From: Utricularia gibba | Lineage: Eukaryota > Streptophyta > Magnoliopsida > Lamiales > Lentibulariaceae | Assembly (NCBI GenBank): GCA_002189035.1 | Contig: NEEC01000019.1 | Location: 1,922,001 to 1,986,000 of the forward strand | Direction: 5' to 3' | Length of the DNA stretch: 64,000 nt | Part shown: positions 1 to 12,349 of the stretch, piece by piece | How positions within the stretch are numbered: position 1 is the stretch's first letter | Layout: every line of letters begins with the position of its first letter | The notes under the pieces: generated by a model | What the model saw: only the letters and a program-made list of their open reading frames with translations | What the model was told of the DNA's origin: nothing | Database searches by the model: none | Position numbers and translations under genes: made by a program

Positions 1-1589
1 GCCATCGAATATTTGCAGCAAGCTTTTCTTTTTGCCTTAGATTCAGGAACAAAAGAAAGATATGTGACTACAGGTATTGCATCATCATCTTCGTATACAA
101 TGGAAAGGATGCTGTTCTATTTACCATTAGGAGAATCAACACCACCAGGTGGCTCGTAGTGAAATCCATACCACTGCATTTTCCCTCCACCAACATCCGA
201 AGAGACAAAGTATTGTTTGTGACCCAAGAATACTCGATAACTAGATGAGATTTCACATGATAAGATGTGTTCATTGACCAGAGAACAAACTTGCTCATCA
301 GTAAAGATTGCAATACTCACCCGACTGTCTTGATATCAGCTGGAACATAATCTGCAATTCCTGTGTAACATGTGTATCCAGAGTAAACAGCTTCACCAGG
401 ACCCAACAATTTGCTTCTCACCTGTATAAAAGTAGTTCTTTGAATAGTCAATAACAGTGAACTGTGTAAGCTTCGGTGGGATATAAACAAAGCACAAGTC
501 TTTTTTTTCTGTGGGAAAGCTAGAACGTACCTTTGACCGAATCCCATCAGCTCCGACGAGAAGATCACCTTCATAAATATCTCCATTCTCGAGCTTCAAA
601 GTTACCTAGAGAAGCATAGGTCATGGCTCATGAGCAGAAAAGTCATCGTTTTCATCAGACAAAATTGATTACTAATGAATGAGCTGAAACCTCGAAACAG
701 CCTAATGCGACCTTGAAAGCATTAAAAATGAAACGAGTGAATGGATACCTTTTGACCATCATCCTCATAGTCCACAACATTGCTTTCATTCAAAATATGT
801 TCTGAACCAACAGCATTAGCAAGGATTTGCTGCAAAGACATTCGACTAATTACTCTAGTCACCGGAAGTCCCCGCTCTACAGCAGGAGTGAAAGTGTCAA
901 ATTTGCAATACCTGATGATAGAACATAGTTTAGAGTTATCATATTGAATCCAGAGCTAATTAAAAGTGAGAAAGTATTTTGAGATGGATGACAAGCTTAG
1001 TTATAATGAACCAAAGGCGATGCCCTGCTAAAACATATAAATGATGCTCCTTCCATTCTTTTGGCGAGACTGGGGAGCAAGAACAAGCTTACCAAGTACC
1101 CGAAATTCCATCAACCAAGCCGTTAATCCGATCGCCGGTGACACATCCAGCTTGCATAATCTCATCAGCGACGCTCATATCAATAGCTTCCAACGCAGCC
1201 AATGCATTGCTCTGTATTTGAATTGGACCCCTGTACTGCCCCTCTCCTCGGATTGCACTTAAATCCCTCTCAAACACCAGAACCTCAAACCCTTTTTTCT
1301 TAGCTGCTAACGCTAATACCAGACCTCCAATCCCACCACCAGCCACCAGTATCCTAAGCTTCTTCTCCTGGTTTCTCGGATTCGAACCACTCTCAGATTT
1401 TTCAGCTCGTGGATCTTCAGTTACGCTTAATTTACTTACAACCAGTTTCCTGAAAATCCCACTTTCTCGATTTCTAGACAAAGACTTCTGGATCAAAAAA
1501 CGATGCCTTTCCAGCAAAGGGTATTTTTGAGTGGTGGAATAAAATGATACAGAGGGGCACAACGAGTTGCAGAGAACAGATGAACCCAT
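1..1589 (-). CDS. ZEP: Zeaxanthin epoxidase, chloroplastic (N-terminal part; cut by window edge)
   Basis: This FAD-dependent plastid mono-oxygenase converts zeaxanthin to antheraxanthin and violaxanthin, feeding the xanthophyll cycle and abscisic acid synthesis. Exons on the minus strand are 1589-1093, 911-749, 605-531, 421-321, 240-125 and 35-1, and phases agree throughout. About 329 residues are present. Residues 1-75 look like a plastid transit peptide, rich in Ser and Arg with few acidic residues. The Rossmann FAD motif GGGIGG lies near residue 84, followed by a strand ending in FERD. GDLLVGADGIRSKV is the second flavin motif of this hydroxylase family. The ATG at 1589 is the first that puts the transit peptide in frame. 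The catalytic C-terminal half and the FHA domain lie beyond the left edge, so integrity is unknown. The gene diverges from the PLC-X gene, with about 1 kb between them. Family assignment is strong. Confidence 0.95.
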
Positions 1590-2602
1590 TTCCCTTCTAC
1601 ACCAGGCAATCGCCTTGCTATCCTTGCAATTAGCAGAGCTACTTAAATAAAATGAACCTGACTCTTGTGAGAAAACACACAGCGTGCTATCACGCCAGCG
1701 GTAGGAGATTATTCTCAAAATACAATGGTTCTCTCTCTGTGTGGGACGCAACCAAACTTTGGATGACAAGTGACCAAACCCACAAATATGATCACCTCCT
1801 GTTCCGTGAAGAAGCAGAAAATACAATGGTAGTGGCGAGAAATGGAAGCCAATCCAATGAACCCAAGATCAGCACCAAGGAGGAGCAAGATTTGATTTTT
1901 AACATGTGGCAAGCAGTGGGACGGCAACCAAATATCTGATTCAGTGATCTGTGTGCACATTTATTGTCCTGATTTGAGCCACTCCCCATTCCGCTCCCTC
2001 TCAACGCCTTCCATACTCTATTTTCCTCCTCATATTTATTAGTAGAGGAAAATAGAGGAACTTCTCTGGTTCACAAAAAAAAAAGCAAAAAAAAAAGAAG
2101 AGAAAATCCATCTTCTTACCCACACAGATACTGTAAGATTTCAGTTGCATTAAACACCACACAAACAGAAGACAAGAGTGTACTTAGATATTTCAAGAGC
2201 CCTGTTAGGTCAAAACACTATTATCACCAAATTAATTATAAACAGTTAAGTAGCTCCTTTATTTTATCTTTAATTTATATTTTTAAAATAGAATAAAAAA
2301 TTTATTTTTTTCGTTTTAAAATAAAATAATATTTGTAGTAATGAATATGAGTTTAAAATAAATATTAAAATCGTATATTTAAGAATTCAGTTAAATTATG
2401 ATTTAATAATACCGCCTGATATTTAATTTGAAGGGCCCCGTGGGAAGAAGCACTGTCAAAAGTCTCCGCCACCAACAACCGGGATGAGCAATCAGAGATA
2501 AATCGATCGGGATTGGATCTGTTGACGTTGAAACCGGAGCAGATTCTCCGCGGGTCTGTCCAATGAAGGCATGCACTGAAAACTTGATCCAGGAACCAGC
2601 AT
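1590..2602. promoter_or_regulatory. Divergent intergenic region, ZEP / PLC-X gene
   Basis: This stretch must hold the ZEP 5' leader and promoter (leftward) and the promoter of the PLC-X gene (rightward). The right half, about 2210-2400, is strongly AT-rich. An A-rich tract lies near 2074-2102. No coding exon was recognised. A short ATG reading frame at about 2484 closes after five codons and could act as an upstream ORF if transcribed. Confidence 0.5.
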
Positions 2603-5262
2603 TTGCCACCGGGAAAGGAACCTCTGTTTGATCTCTGTCTTCTTCTTCTTTTTCTTGTTCAGGGTTTCGGATCTGCTTTCTTCTACGCGACGATCGCGTT
2701 CCTGCTCATTCGAGCTTCTTGCCTGAAGGTGCTTTTTATCATCATTGTTTTGGTTAATCGTCGTCTTTTCCGAGTGCTCTGTTTTTTATATTTCAGATTG
2801 GCGAAACATGTTCGCTTTCGGGGAGCAACTGCGACGCTGGGTTAGCCTGCGAGACATGTGCGGCGAATGGGAACACCAGGCCGCGGTGCACTCGCACGCA
2901 GCCCATAATTCCTACAACCGTCGTCTGTCTCTGTTCTTCGTGTCGATAGTTTTATTATGATTTTGGGATTTGTTTAGAATCTTTTCATTTGAAATGAGCA
3001 GGTGAAGGGATTGCCATTCAATAAGTATTCATGGCTGACGACCCATAATTCGTTCGCTGTCGCTGGATCGGTATCGGGTACGGGTTCGGCGTTGCTATCT
3101 CCGACGAATCAGGAGGATACCGTTTCGGCACAACTGAAGGTATGAAGCAGATCTCCTTTGATCGATATCAATTATCTTTGCATTTCTTCAATGGTTTGAT
3201 GAGAAAAAAAATGTACCAGTAGCAGTTGCACCTTGACCTCCTAATAATACTAATTGCTGTTTTCAATGATTAGGCATGAAAAGATTAGCTACTCAGATTT
3301 TATTGCCTATGTAGCCTTTATCATCGTTGACATTCTCAAAATAGCAAGTAGCCTCTAGGCTTGCAAGTTCGTTTTTTTGTTCAAGAATTCGGTAGCTAAT
3401 CTACTGGATGGTGTGAATTGGGACCACAAGGCTTCTGTGTGTTATTTTGGATGTGGAGATTTGTCGTTGAAAAATAACAAAACAATGCTAGTTCAGGGTT
3501 GGAGTTTAAATCTATTGAGAATGGTGATAGTGAACAAGAAAAGTATGTTTAGTAGTTAGATAGCGTTCTTCTGAAACTGATTTTGTGCTGTTTTGAAGAC
3601 TGAATGGTTGGAAAACGACCCATTCAAAGAAATGAAGAGTTATAGTTGCATCATTGATCACTGATGTTGGGTTTTTAGAGGTTGTGGAATACAGATTTTC
3701 TTGGATGCATCTACTTTCTTCTACTGTTTTTTGGCATCAAAGCTGTGCAGTCTTTCCTTATGCTTATGGTTGGCAGTGGATTACACAAATGTTTAGTTAA
3801 AAAAGGTTTGAAGTTGCAAACATGATGGCTTGATTATGTGATGTTAATGTGGTTTCTAACATCCATATTCCAACTTGAAATGAAGAAAAGGTTCCCTTAT
3901 GTAGAATGGCGTTCGGGGGCTAATGCTTGATATGTATGACTTCGACAATGACATTTGGCTCTGCCACTCCTTCGGCGGCCATTGTTACAATGTGACTGCA
4001 TTTGTAAGTATGCGATTCATAATCAACTTGCTTATTCAGTTACATTTTAGGCTTTAATTCAAGTATCATTATTCTGACGGACCACATTTTCTATTGCACT
4101 CTTTTCCAGCAACCCGCCATAAATGTTTTGAAAGACATTGCAGTTTTTCTACAAGAAAACCCAACAGAAATAGTTACAATCTTCATTGAGGATTATGTAA
4201 CATCTCCACAAGGCTTGACAAAAGTATTCAATGCATCTGGACTTACTCAATACATCTTCCCACCATCCCTTATGCCAAAAAATGGCGGTAATTGGCCAAC
4301 TGTGGATGCCATGGTCCAGAAAAACCAACGTTTGATTGTCTTCACATCGAAATCATCAAAGGAGGCATCCGAAGGCATTGCATATCAGTGGAACTATGTT
4401 GTGGAAAGCCAATGTAAGTTTTTCTCAGCGTCTTACTTGGTCGTTAAGTGAAATATCTGAAACGTTCCTATACTAAATTATTGTCTATAGGAAAAAGACA
4501 GATGTTTTTTTTTTCCTCCTTTCCCGCTGCATACGGTCTGCTCTGCAATATCCGTTCTCTGATTCTATGTATTTTCAGATGGAGATGGAGGGATGATCCC
4601 TAATTCCTGCCCCAGTCGATCGGAGTCATCCTCCATGGACACCTCCTCCAAGTCTCTAGTTCTCATGAATTTTTTCCATACAAATCCCAACTCATTAGAA
4701 GCCTGTGTAGACAACTCTGGTGAGCTAATCAGCATGACCAAGACCTGCTATGAAGCAGACGGGAAGCGCTGGCCAAATTTTATCGCAGTTGACTTTTACA
4801 AGGCATGCATACACAAAAGCTCAATGAGCTATTCCATTACCATAGAAGCTTTTCAAGTTCATACAGTTCTTAATCTTTTCTTTTTCTTCCTTGCGAACAG
4901 AGGAGTGATGGAGGCGGTGCCCCGGAAGCTGTTGATGAAGCCAACGGTCATTTGACTTGTGGGTGCAGCAACATCGCCTACTGTGTGGTAATTCTTCCTT
5001 CTTGGCAGCGCTAGCTCAACTCTGCACAACCTTTTTTTTTTCCCTCCTCGTCTGTATCATCTGCTAGTTATCCTTGCAGGCAAACTCCTCATTCGGGACG
5101 TGCAACGTTCCTCTTCTTTCACCTCCGCCACCAGCTCAGCCATTTGCGCCAGAGGCGGCCGCCGTTGGTTCCGGCAGCAGTTACTCAGTAACCAAACCGC
5201 TGCTGCATCATCTCTGGTTTTCCATGGCAGCCTTCTTTTTTGCCTTCCTGAATCAGCTCTGA
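2603..5262 (+). CDS. PI-PLC X domain-containing protein, At5g67130-like, likely GPI-anchored
   Basis: This resembles the plant secreted PLC-like phosphodiesterases with an X domain; the true substrate is not established. Exons are 2603?-2728, 2797-2919, 3002-3139, 3905-4003, 4110-4413, 4579-4802, 4901-4987 and 5080-5262, all phase-consistent. An N-terminal hydrophobic segment is followed by a Cys-rich region. Then come [16 protein letters not shown] with the first catalytic-type His, [14 protein letters not shown], and [12 protein letters not shown] Ser/Pro-rich tail ends in a hydrophobic stretch, as in GPI signals. Two oddities: no in-frame ATG is visible in the first exon (2603 is TTG, with a TGA upstream at 2585), and the sixth intron starts with GC. 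The start is therefore unresolved. Family assignment is firm from many matching motifs. Confidence 0.88.
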
Positions 5263-6226
5263 GTCAGCTTGATTGGTTTACATTTTTAGTTTTTTTTATT
5301 ATTATTTGGAGAATTGTCTCATCTTTTTATCTGGTTTATATTAATTTAAATGGATTATTACTTATAATAATGCTAATATAATAATAACATTAATTTATAA
5401 TAATATGGTTAAATAAAAATTACCGAAAATATTAAAGTCGTGGGTTGGAAGTTGGAGAGGGTTAAGTTGAGAGTCAGCAGTGAAGGCCAGTTTTCCTTTT
5501 CCCCCAAATCTGCGATTCAATTTCACCACGCTCAAAACTGTATCCCTATTCCCAGATTTCCAGATTCTGCTTTTCGGAATCGAATGGCCATCGCCAATCG
5601 CCGTTGGCCTACCACGAGCCGTCAAGTCTCCGGGTTGCATTTTCGGCGTCGATTTGAGGAGTGAAGAGACAAAGAAACGCATTCGCGATTCGCCGACTCC
5701 CGGTAATGTTTGTGTTTCTTGGACGGTGCTAATTTTTTCAGTAATGGATTTATTGTAGTCATTTCGCTGGTATATGCAGATTTGCGTATCTTCATTGCAG
5801 TCATTTCAATGTTGATTGCAGTAATTTTGAAGCTCGTGTTCATGAAAATTTACGCGTCTAATGGGCCAACGACTTCCGGGTCCCGGCAGTAGAATCTCAA
5901 TGAGAAGTTCCAGTTTTACAAGTTAGATAATCTTTTTCCATCTCGCCGCACTGCGACCTGGAATACCACACATCCAGAACATCTCCGAAAGCACCAAATG
6001 ATTTCCACCGTACCGAGTGCTGGAACGCCCACAGAATCAGGTATATTAGGAAAAAAAGAAGATACTATACTCAGAGTTTTCCTGGAGATCCAGTTAAATT
6101 TGCGTTGGACGCCATGCCCTATCTCTCCGTCCTCATTTATGCTCATTTTTAGAACCTTTCTTTGTGAGCTTTCTCATTAGCTAATCAAATTTCTGAGATG
6201 ATCTTTCTGAACCTGTAGCAGATATA
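5263..6226. other. Intergenic region before the MAIN-LIKE gene
   Basis: About 960 bases without a recognised coding exon. The first 150 bases are AT-rich and probably contain the PLC-X 3' end. From about 5440 the composition rises to gene-like values and short open frames appear, none with a family I recognise. This part could be the 5' leader of the MAIN-LIKE gene, perhaps with an intron ending at the AG near 6219. Confidence 0.35.
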
Positions 6227-8563
6227 ATGTATACCACTATGTTCGATTATTTCACGACGAATCCAGGACCAATTGATGATTCTGTTTTATATGATCAAGA
6301 TAAGCATGTTTCAGCTGCTGTTTGGGAGGGTCAGGTGTCTATCCTGTGCGACATCTCTTTTCCATTGCTCAGTGGTTGCACTATTCACAGTTTTAATGCT
6401 GTTGTAATTTCTTTTGGGTAGGAGAGAGGTGCACTTCGGTGCCATGAGCATACATCAAAGCTTGACCAGTGGTTGCTCAACGACAAACAAATTGAGTTGG
6501 TGAAAAGAGCTGGCTTTGGCTATTTGAGACTCATCCCAGCAATAAGTTTGGACAATCCTCTTATATCTGCGCTAGTTGAAAGATGGAGAAAGGAAACGAA
6601 CACATTCCATATGACTGTGGGGGAGATGACAGTAACATTGGAAGATGTTGCTTACTTGCTAGGACTACGAATCGATGGCAACCCCGTTATTGGTGTAACT
6701 TACACCACGTGCGATTCTGTATGTATCAAGTATCTTGGTAAGGTGCCAGAATCAGGTTACACAAGTGGTGGGATGGTGAAGCTCAGCTGGTTGAAAGAAG
6801 TTTTTTCTGAATGCCCTGAGAATGCTTCGAATGAAGATATTGAACGCCGTACAAGAGCCTACCTTCTATATCTTGTGGGTAGTACGATTTTTTCCACTAC
6901 CACTGGGAACAAGGTGCCAGTAATGTATCTCCCATTATTTGAGAATTTTGATGTCGCTGGGAAATATGCATGGGGTGCAGCAGCATTGGCGTTCTTGTAC
7001 AGGGCTCTTGGAAATGCTTCCCTTCGATCTCAAAGCACTATAAGTGGATGTTTGACATTGCTACAGGTAAAAGGAAGTGAGCTGGCCCTCTTTCCAAATG
7101 GCGTGCTAAATATTTAGATGTTCTGACCAAAATGTTCTCTCTTTTATGTTAACAGATTTTTTTTCAATTTATCTCGTCAATGATTTTTAACAAAGCATGG
7201 TGATCTCTCGGTTGAAAGAACTTTTCATTTTTCTGTAGTGCTGGAGTTACTATCATCTGAATGTTGGTCGGCCAAAGCTTCATCACGACCCAGTGCATGA
7301 ATGTTTTCCATTTGTACTTAGGTGGAAAGGCAAACATAGTGGACCTACCTCTAATCGTGATGTGGCTTTCTACCGTAAGACCTTGGATGCCCTTAAACCT
7401 AGTGATGTGAGTTTTTTCTTTTTTTTTTCTTGGCAGAAAAAAATACGCCTATCAACTTGGTTTTTTTCCCACTCGCATTAAAGTGCTTTTTACGTATCCA
7501 CTGCAGGTGGATTGGTGCCCATATGCAAATATTACCCATACTGTCATTCCTGACAGCATCTTAAATCAACTTATTCTTGGGAGGTCCAAGACTATGTTGA
7601 TATGTTTTGACAAGGCAGAAAGGCACCTCCCTGACCGTTGCTTGAGGCAGTTCAACCTACCTCAGACAGTTCCTGAAGAAGTACATAGGTGGGAGAGGAA
7701 AACTCGTGGAGTTGATGGGGGAGTAGATCTTTCTGGAAAAATGGACTTGGAACTCAGTGAATGGGCCAGTCGGCATGCTAACATTATGGATGCCGAGGAT
7801 GAGTTTGACGAGGGCGAGTACATGCAGTGGTTTTCAAGGATAACACGCCAGATCGTTGGAAGGCCTATACCCATCTCATCCGAGTTTCAGAAAATGGTAA
7901 GACTGCCCCGTCCACTTCAAATCCTATCCTATGTTTTATGAACCAATATCCTCTCTTTTTTTGGCTCAGAATTCTGCCTTGAGGGACATCGCGCATCTGG
8001 CAGATACCATGTCAACACACGGAATGGATGATAAACAACTCCACTCTTTGACGAGGATCAGGTACATTGCCCATGAATCTCTGAGAGATTATGCTGGAAG
8101 ATCAGCAAAGGGTGTGGCCGATTCTGAGAACGATGCCGGCAAAATGATAAGAGGGAAGGAAAGGATCAGAAGAAGTGGCGCGAGCAAGCGCAGGAGGAAA
8201 GACGAGCCTGAGGAATATTACACAGCTGCTGCCATGCATCATCCACCTCCACGGTTCTACTCTTCAGTTGTCAATGCGGATCAGGCGCAGTTCTACCACC
8301 TCGGCAATGAACTTGATCCCGGCCATCTCTGTGAAGACAACGGCGATGAAGCCAGGGACCCTTACAACGCCGCCGATGATCTGGAGGATCCTGAATACCC
8401 CCATGGAGTGGATCAAATCGACGAGGACGACATTTCACATGGATCAAGGGAGAATCCCGGCGAAGCCCATGTCGGCGGCGTCAGCAGCATTCTGAACCAT
8501 TCTTCTCTGCATCCCAGCGACGATGTTAAACAGGAGAACGAATACACCACCATCATAGCGTAA
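6227..8563 (+). CDS. MAIN-LIKE protein (plant mobile domain), MAIL2-like
   Basis: Plant mobile domain proteins of the MAIN/MAIL group are nuclear; the Arabidopsis relatives work with PP7L in genome stability and transposon silencing. Exons are 6227-6334, 6422-7066, 7239-7406, 7507-7896 and 7970-8563, giving 634 residues. The N-terminus carries NPGPID and AVWEGQ, typical of the group. It is followed by a core with RLIPAISLDNPLISALVERW, TLEDVAYLLGLRIDG and ENFDVAGKYAWGAAALAFLYRAL. The same domain occurs in some transposons, but the five-exon structure, full length and intact frame point to a domesticated host gene. The last exon adds about 130 residues with a basic patch (KRRRKDE) that could be a nuclear signal, then an acidic tail. 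Assignment to MAIL2 rather than another paralogue rests on length and is tentative. Confidence 0.85.
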
Positions 8564-9259
8564 ACAAGATGTGCCGATGATCCAAGCGATCATCTTAGCA
8601 TCCCAGCTTAATTTGGGCACCTGTGTTTTCACCAACTGCTGAGTGCAGCAGGCGCTTGCTGTGGGTGTAATTACGTTAGAACCCTCCTCAAATCATCTCA
8701 TGATCCACTATACTTGAGGTTATAATTGTCATCCTGCCGATGGCCTAAGCTGCTACTGCAACTACAAGCTTGGTGAGATATGCAGTTTGGAGTTTGGCGT
8801 TGAATCCCGACCAATATCTTTTAAATTATCCTAATTATAATTTATATTTCACATGTATTTTCAATGAATATTAAAATGTTTTTCTACAATTTTTCAATAA
8901 ATACTATAGTATTCTTCACCTTAAATACATTTTTATTTAATATGCGAAACTTTTATATTGTCAGGCATTTTGGAATAAAATAATATTTTTTATTAATTAA
9001 TGTAATTTTATACTAATATATTAAAATTATATTTAAAAAAAAGCGTTCACTACAATTTTTTAAATTGAGGATTTTATAGTGATATCCTTGTCTGGTTTTT
9101 GGTTTTGCGTATCCGATCAGTTATAAAACCCTCCTGGGCGTCTTTCAATTGTCTGGTGGTCTTTTTCCGCAATCTCAAAACTTTGGCTGTTAAAATTTCG
9201 TCTTACTACTGCTGCACTGCATCTAAATTCCAGTGATTTCCTTTGAACGAGAAAAGTAG
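8564..9259. other. AT-rich intergenic region
   Basis: Holds the 3' end of the MAIN-LIKE gene and, after an AT-rich core at about 8815-9060, the promoter and 5' leader of the OTU7-like gene. No coding exon or repeat was recognised. Confidence 0.4.
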
Positions 9260-12200
9260 ATGGCTAGAACGAAATATCATAAGCCCAGGCCTGGGAAACA
9301 ATCCACGCAATCCCATGTAATTTCAGACCCCTTCCGTGTGAAAATTGTATATACGTTGATGTGTCTTTTGCTTCCCGTGTAGCTTCGGACCATTCTGTGT
9401 CAATAGTTGCATTTACGTTACTGGGTTTTTTGTTTTTCTTAATGAGTGATGATGGATACACCTCAAAATCGTCTCTTTACCTCCTTTTTCCCATAGTTAT
9501 TTTTGTGCTGCTTGTGTTCCTCACGCAGAATAAAAAGCGTGGTGATGGGAAAGTAAACGATGTATCTGAGTTGAGGGCTCAGCTTGACGTTCTTGGTTTG
9601 AAAATTATTCAAGTGACGTCGGATGGAAATTGCTTCTTTAGGTGGGTTATTGTTGATGATGAATTTTATTTACTTCATCTCGCGCTATTTAACTTGCATG
9701 TTGTGTTCCTTAATTGTTGGTACAGAGCATTGGCTGATCAACTGGAAGGAAATGAGGACGAGCATGAGAAGTATCGACGTATGATAGTTCACTTTATAAA
9801 GGTAAATCTGTCAAGAATGGAATATGCTATGATTTATTACCGTGACGGATCATTAAATTGTTCTTGTGGTTTTTCACTGTTAGATTATACAATTATGATG
9901 GTCTCTGTTAGATGACTGTCAGAGATTTTGTTACTTTTTAATGAAGATTTTTGCTTGCAGCACATTTCATTATAGGGCATTTCATGCAAAACTGAACTAT
10001 CACTAAATCCATATCATAACCTTGTAAAGATCATGTGTGCCTCCTATTTAGTTAGATTTAGATGCATTTACAATTATATGTATATATACTAGCTTGTTTC
10101 AATTCGACATTTAATAAACTATGCGTCCACACTGGGCAGGAAAATCGTGAAATGTTTGAGCCTTTTGTTGAGGATGAGCCATTTGATGAATACTGCCGAT
10201 CCATGGCCGAGGATGGCACGTGGGCTGGCAATATAGAATTGCAAGCAGCTTCTCTTGTTACCCACTGCAACATCTGCATCCACAGAGTATTACTTTGCTC
10301 TCCTTTTTTTTCACGGTGTTTTATATATATTTATTTATTGTTTTATATGATTGTTAATGCAGCATTTGTACCCACGTTGGTACATTCAAAATTTTGATAA
10401 ACATGAGGTTCGGATGGTTCATCTGTAAGTACTCCTATATTTTCATTATCAGATAATTTCTTTTCATGCACCATTAAAAATGTTTTCTTTTTGTAACAGT
10501 GCGTTTCCTGGATGGTGTTAATTGTTATGTGATATTAAAATCAATGAGTCAATGTATTTTGGTCGTTTTTGGTAGCTTTGATACATCCTTTCTTGGGTTA
10601 AACGATGCCCTTACAAATTTGAATGTTATTCTTCTGTTCCATGAAAAAGCATGCATGGATCCAAGTTTTACTTCTTTGCTTCCTTTTTTTCTCATTGAAA
10701 AATTGATTGAGGTTTCCAACTTATTCCTACAGTTCTTACCATGATGGGGAACATTATAACAGTGTCCGCACAAAGGATGACTCTTGCTCTGGACCTGCAA
10801 GGTCAATTGTTATAAAGGTTTCTCCTCTTTTATCAGAAACTCGAATATGATATTTTCGTGTGAGCTTTTCATTGAGCAGCTGATTTTTTTCCTCATATGA
10901 AAAAGGGTGAAGCAGAACTTTCAGTGAAATCAAGAAGCCACAAGGCAGCTTCGACAATTAATGAAGCAGAAAGTGTAAAGAGTGTTCCTGATCAGGTGAT
11001 TCTCTCCGGCGAACCGAACCCTCTCTCAAGGAATAAAACCAGAACCTTGGAACTAAAAATTCGAGCTTTATATTTTCTTCGATGTTTATTTTTTAATCTA
11101 CGAATCTAATACTCCTTGCATTGTTTTACGACAACAGAGTGATGATGCAGAAGTTTTTAGTGTTGAAAAAGAATCTTTGGATTCAAATGCTGCTGAAGAT
11201 GAATTTTCAAACTCCAATAGAAGCTCCTGTGGTGATGATCATAGTTAGCTCTGTTCCCTTGAGCGTATTACTGTTGCTAGAGTATTTTTATTATTCCTTA
11301 CAGTCCTTTTTGTATCATACATAATTCGAAAAGACTGTTGGAATTTTTTCCAAAGCACCACATTTTTCAAGGCGAAAGTAAGAGCTGTTTCAATCGCTAA
11401 CAAAGGACATTTTTCCTTTCCATTCTGAAGCACGTAGTATTCATATTCTAGTAGTACCTTAAAAAGTATTGCAGCATTTAACCTATGGACTTTTACCTGT
11501 GAATCCCGGTTGTTGTTGATTATACCCCTAGTCTCCTACAAATGGTCTCATTGCTGGCGTTTCCTTCTACTGAGTGCTTATATCATTGTTTTCCTTAATT
11601 CTGAAATATTTTCATCAAATTCTATCAGGTTAATGTCTTTCTGTCATATTCGTGCTTGTATCTTTTCCAGATGAAGGTCAGGTTGAGACATCTTCTCTGG
11701 CTGAATTAAGAGGTCAAATCAGTACATGCAACGGAGACTCTGGCCATGCTGTTGTAACGTCTGAAAGCAAGAAGAGCTTTCCATCTCACGAAAAGGTTAA
11801 TAGTACACTGTTGATCCATATAGTATTTCCACTTGCTCCCCAATGCATCAAATTCTTCCGCTTCAGAAAAGTATACCTAGAAATAAGAGCTGCCCATGTG
11901 GCTCCAAGATGAAGTACAAGGGCTGCTGTGGCAAACCTTCTTCCAAATCATCCGCCGGATTCTCAGTGTAAGTTTCATTTGTTCGTTTTTGCTCTGTGTC
12001 ATGATAAAAAAAATGTATGTGTGTCATGCCATCTCCTGTCTTAATGGAATAAGATGTGTATTGCTCTGTAATTATGAAAAAACTTCAAGTTTAGTAGTTC
12101 CAGATGGAAATCTATTGGAAGAGCCCATAATGACCATCTGGGGATCTACCTTTCCTTTATGAATTGCATGCAGTCATTTGCATTCTTCATATTGATGTAT

Positions 12201-12349
12201 CCGGGGTGAATCCATACTCCTTTATGTGTAGTAATCAGATGGGTGACCCCCGGAAGAGCCACAAGGATCAAAAGCAGTGGAGAAAAGGCAGCTCGTCCAT
12301 CAACAAACCAAACGGAGGGCCACTGGACATGGGCGCTCTCTGCATTTGA
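9260..12349 (+). CDS. OTU7: OTU-domain deubiquitinase with SEC-C motif, OTU7-like
   Basis: This predicted cysteine protease removes ubiquitin. Eleven exons: 9260-9316, 9529-9641, 9726-9801, 10140-10286, 10363-10424, 10733-10817, 10906-10995, 11138-11243, 11671-11795, 11867-11967, 12232-12349. They give 359 residues, close to the Arabidopsis At5g67170 product. The OTU domain starts near residue 33. The catalytic signature DGNCFFRAL carries Asp51 and Cys54. The C-terminal YHDGEHYNS carries the catalytic His, about residue 159. A Ser/Glu-rich linker leads to a SEC-C zinc motif (CPCGSKMKYKGCCG, about residues 296-309), followed by a short basic tail. Every intron is GT-AG with consistent phase. 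The start ATG gives MARTKYHKP, a basic N-terminus usual in this group. Confidence 0.93.

Noticed and set aside
6227-8563. MAIN-LIKE gene considered as a transposon gene because PMD domains occur in mobile elements
   Set aside because: Five exons with exact splice sites, full length, intact frame and no terminal repeats or transposase nearby.
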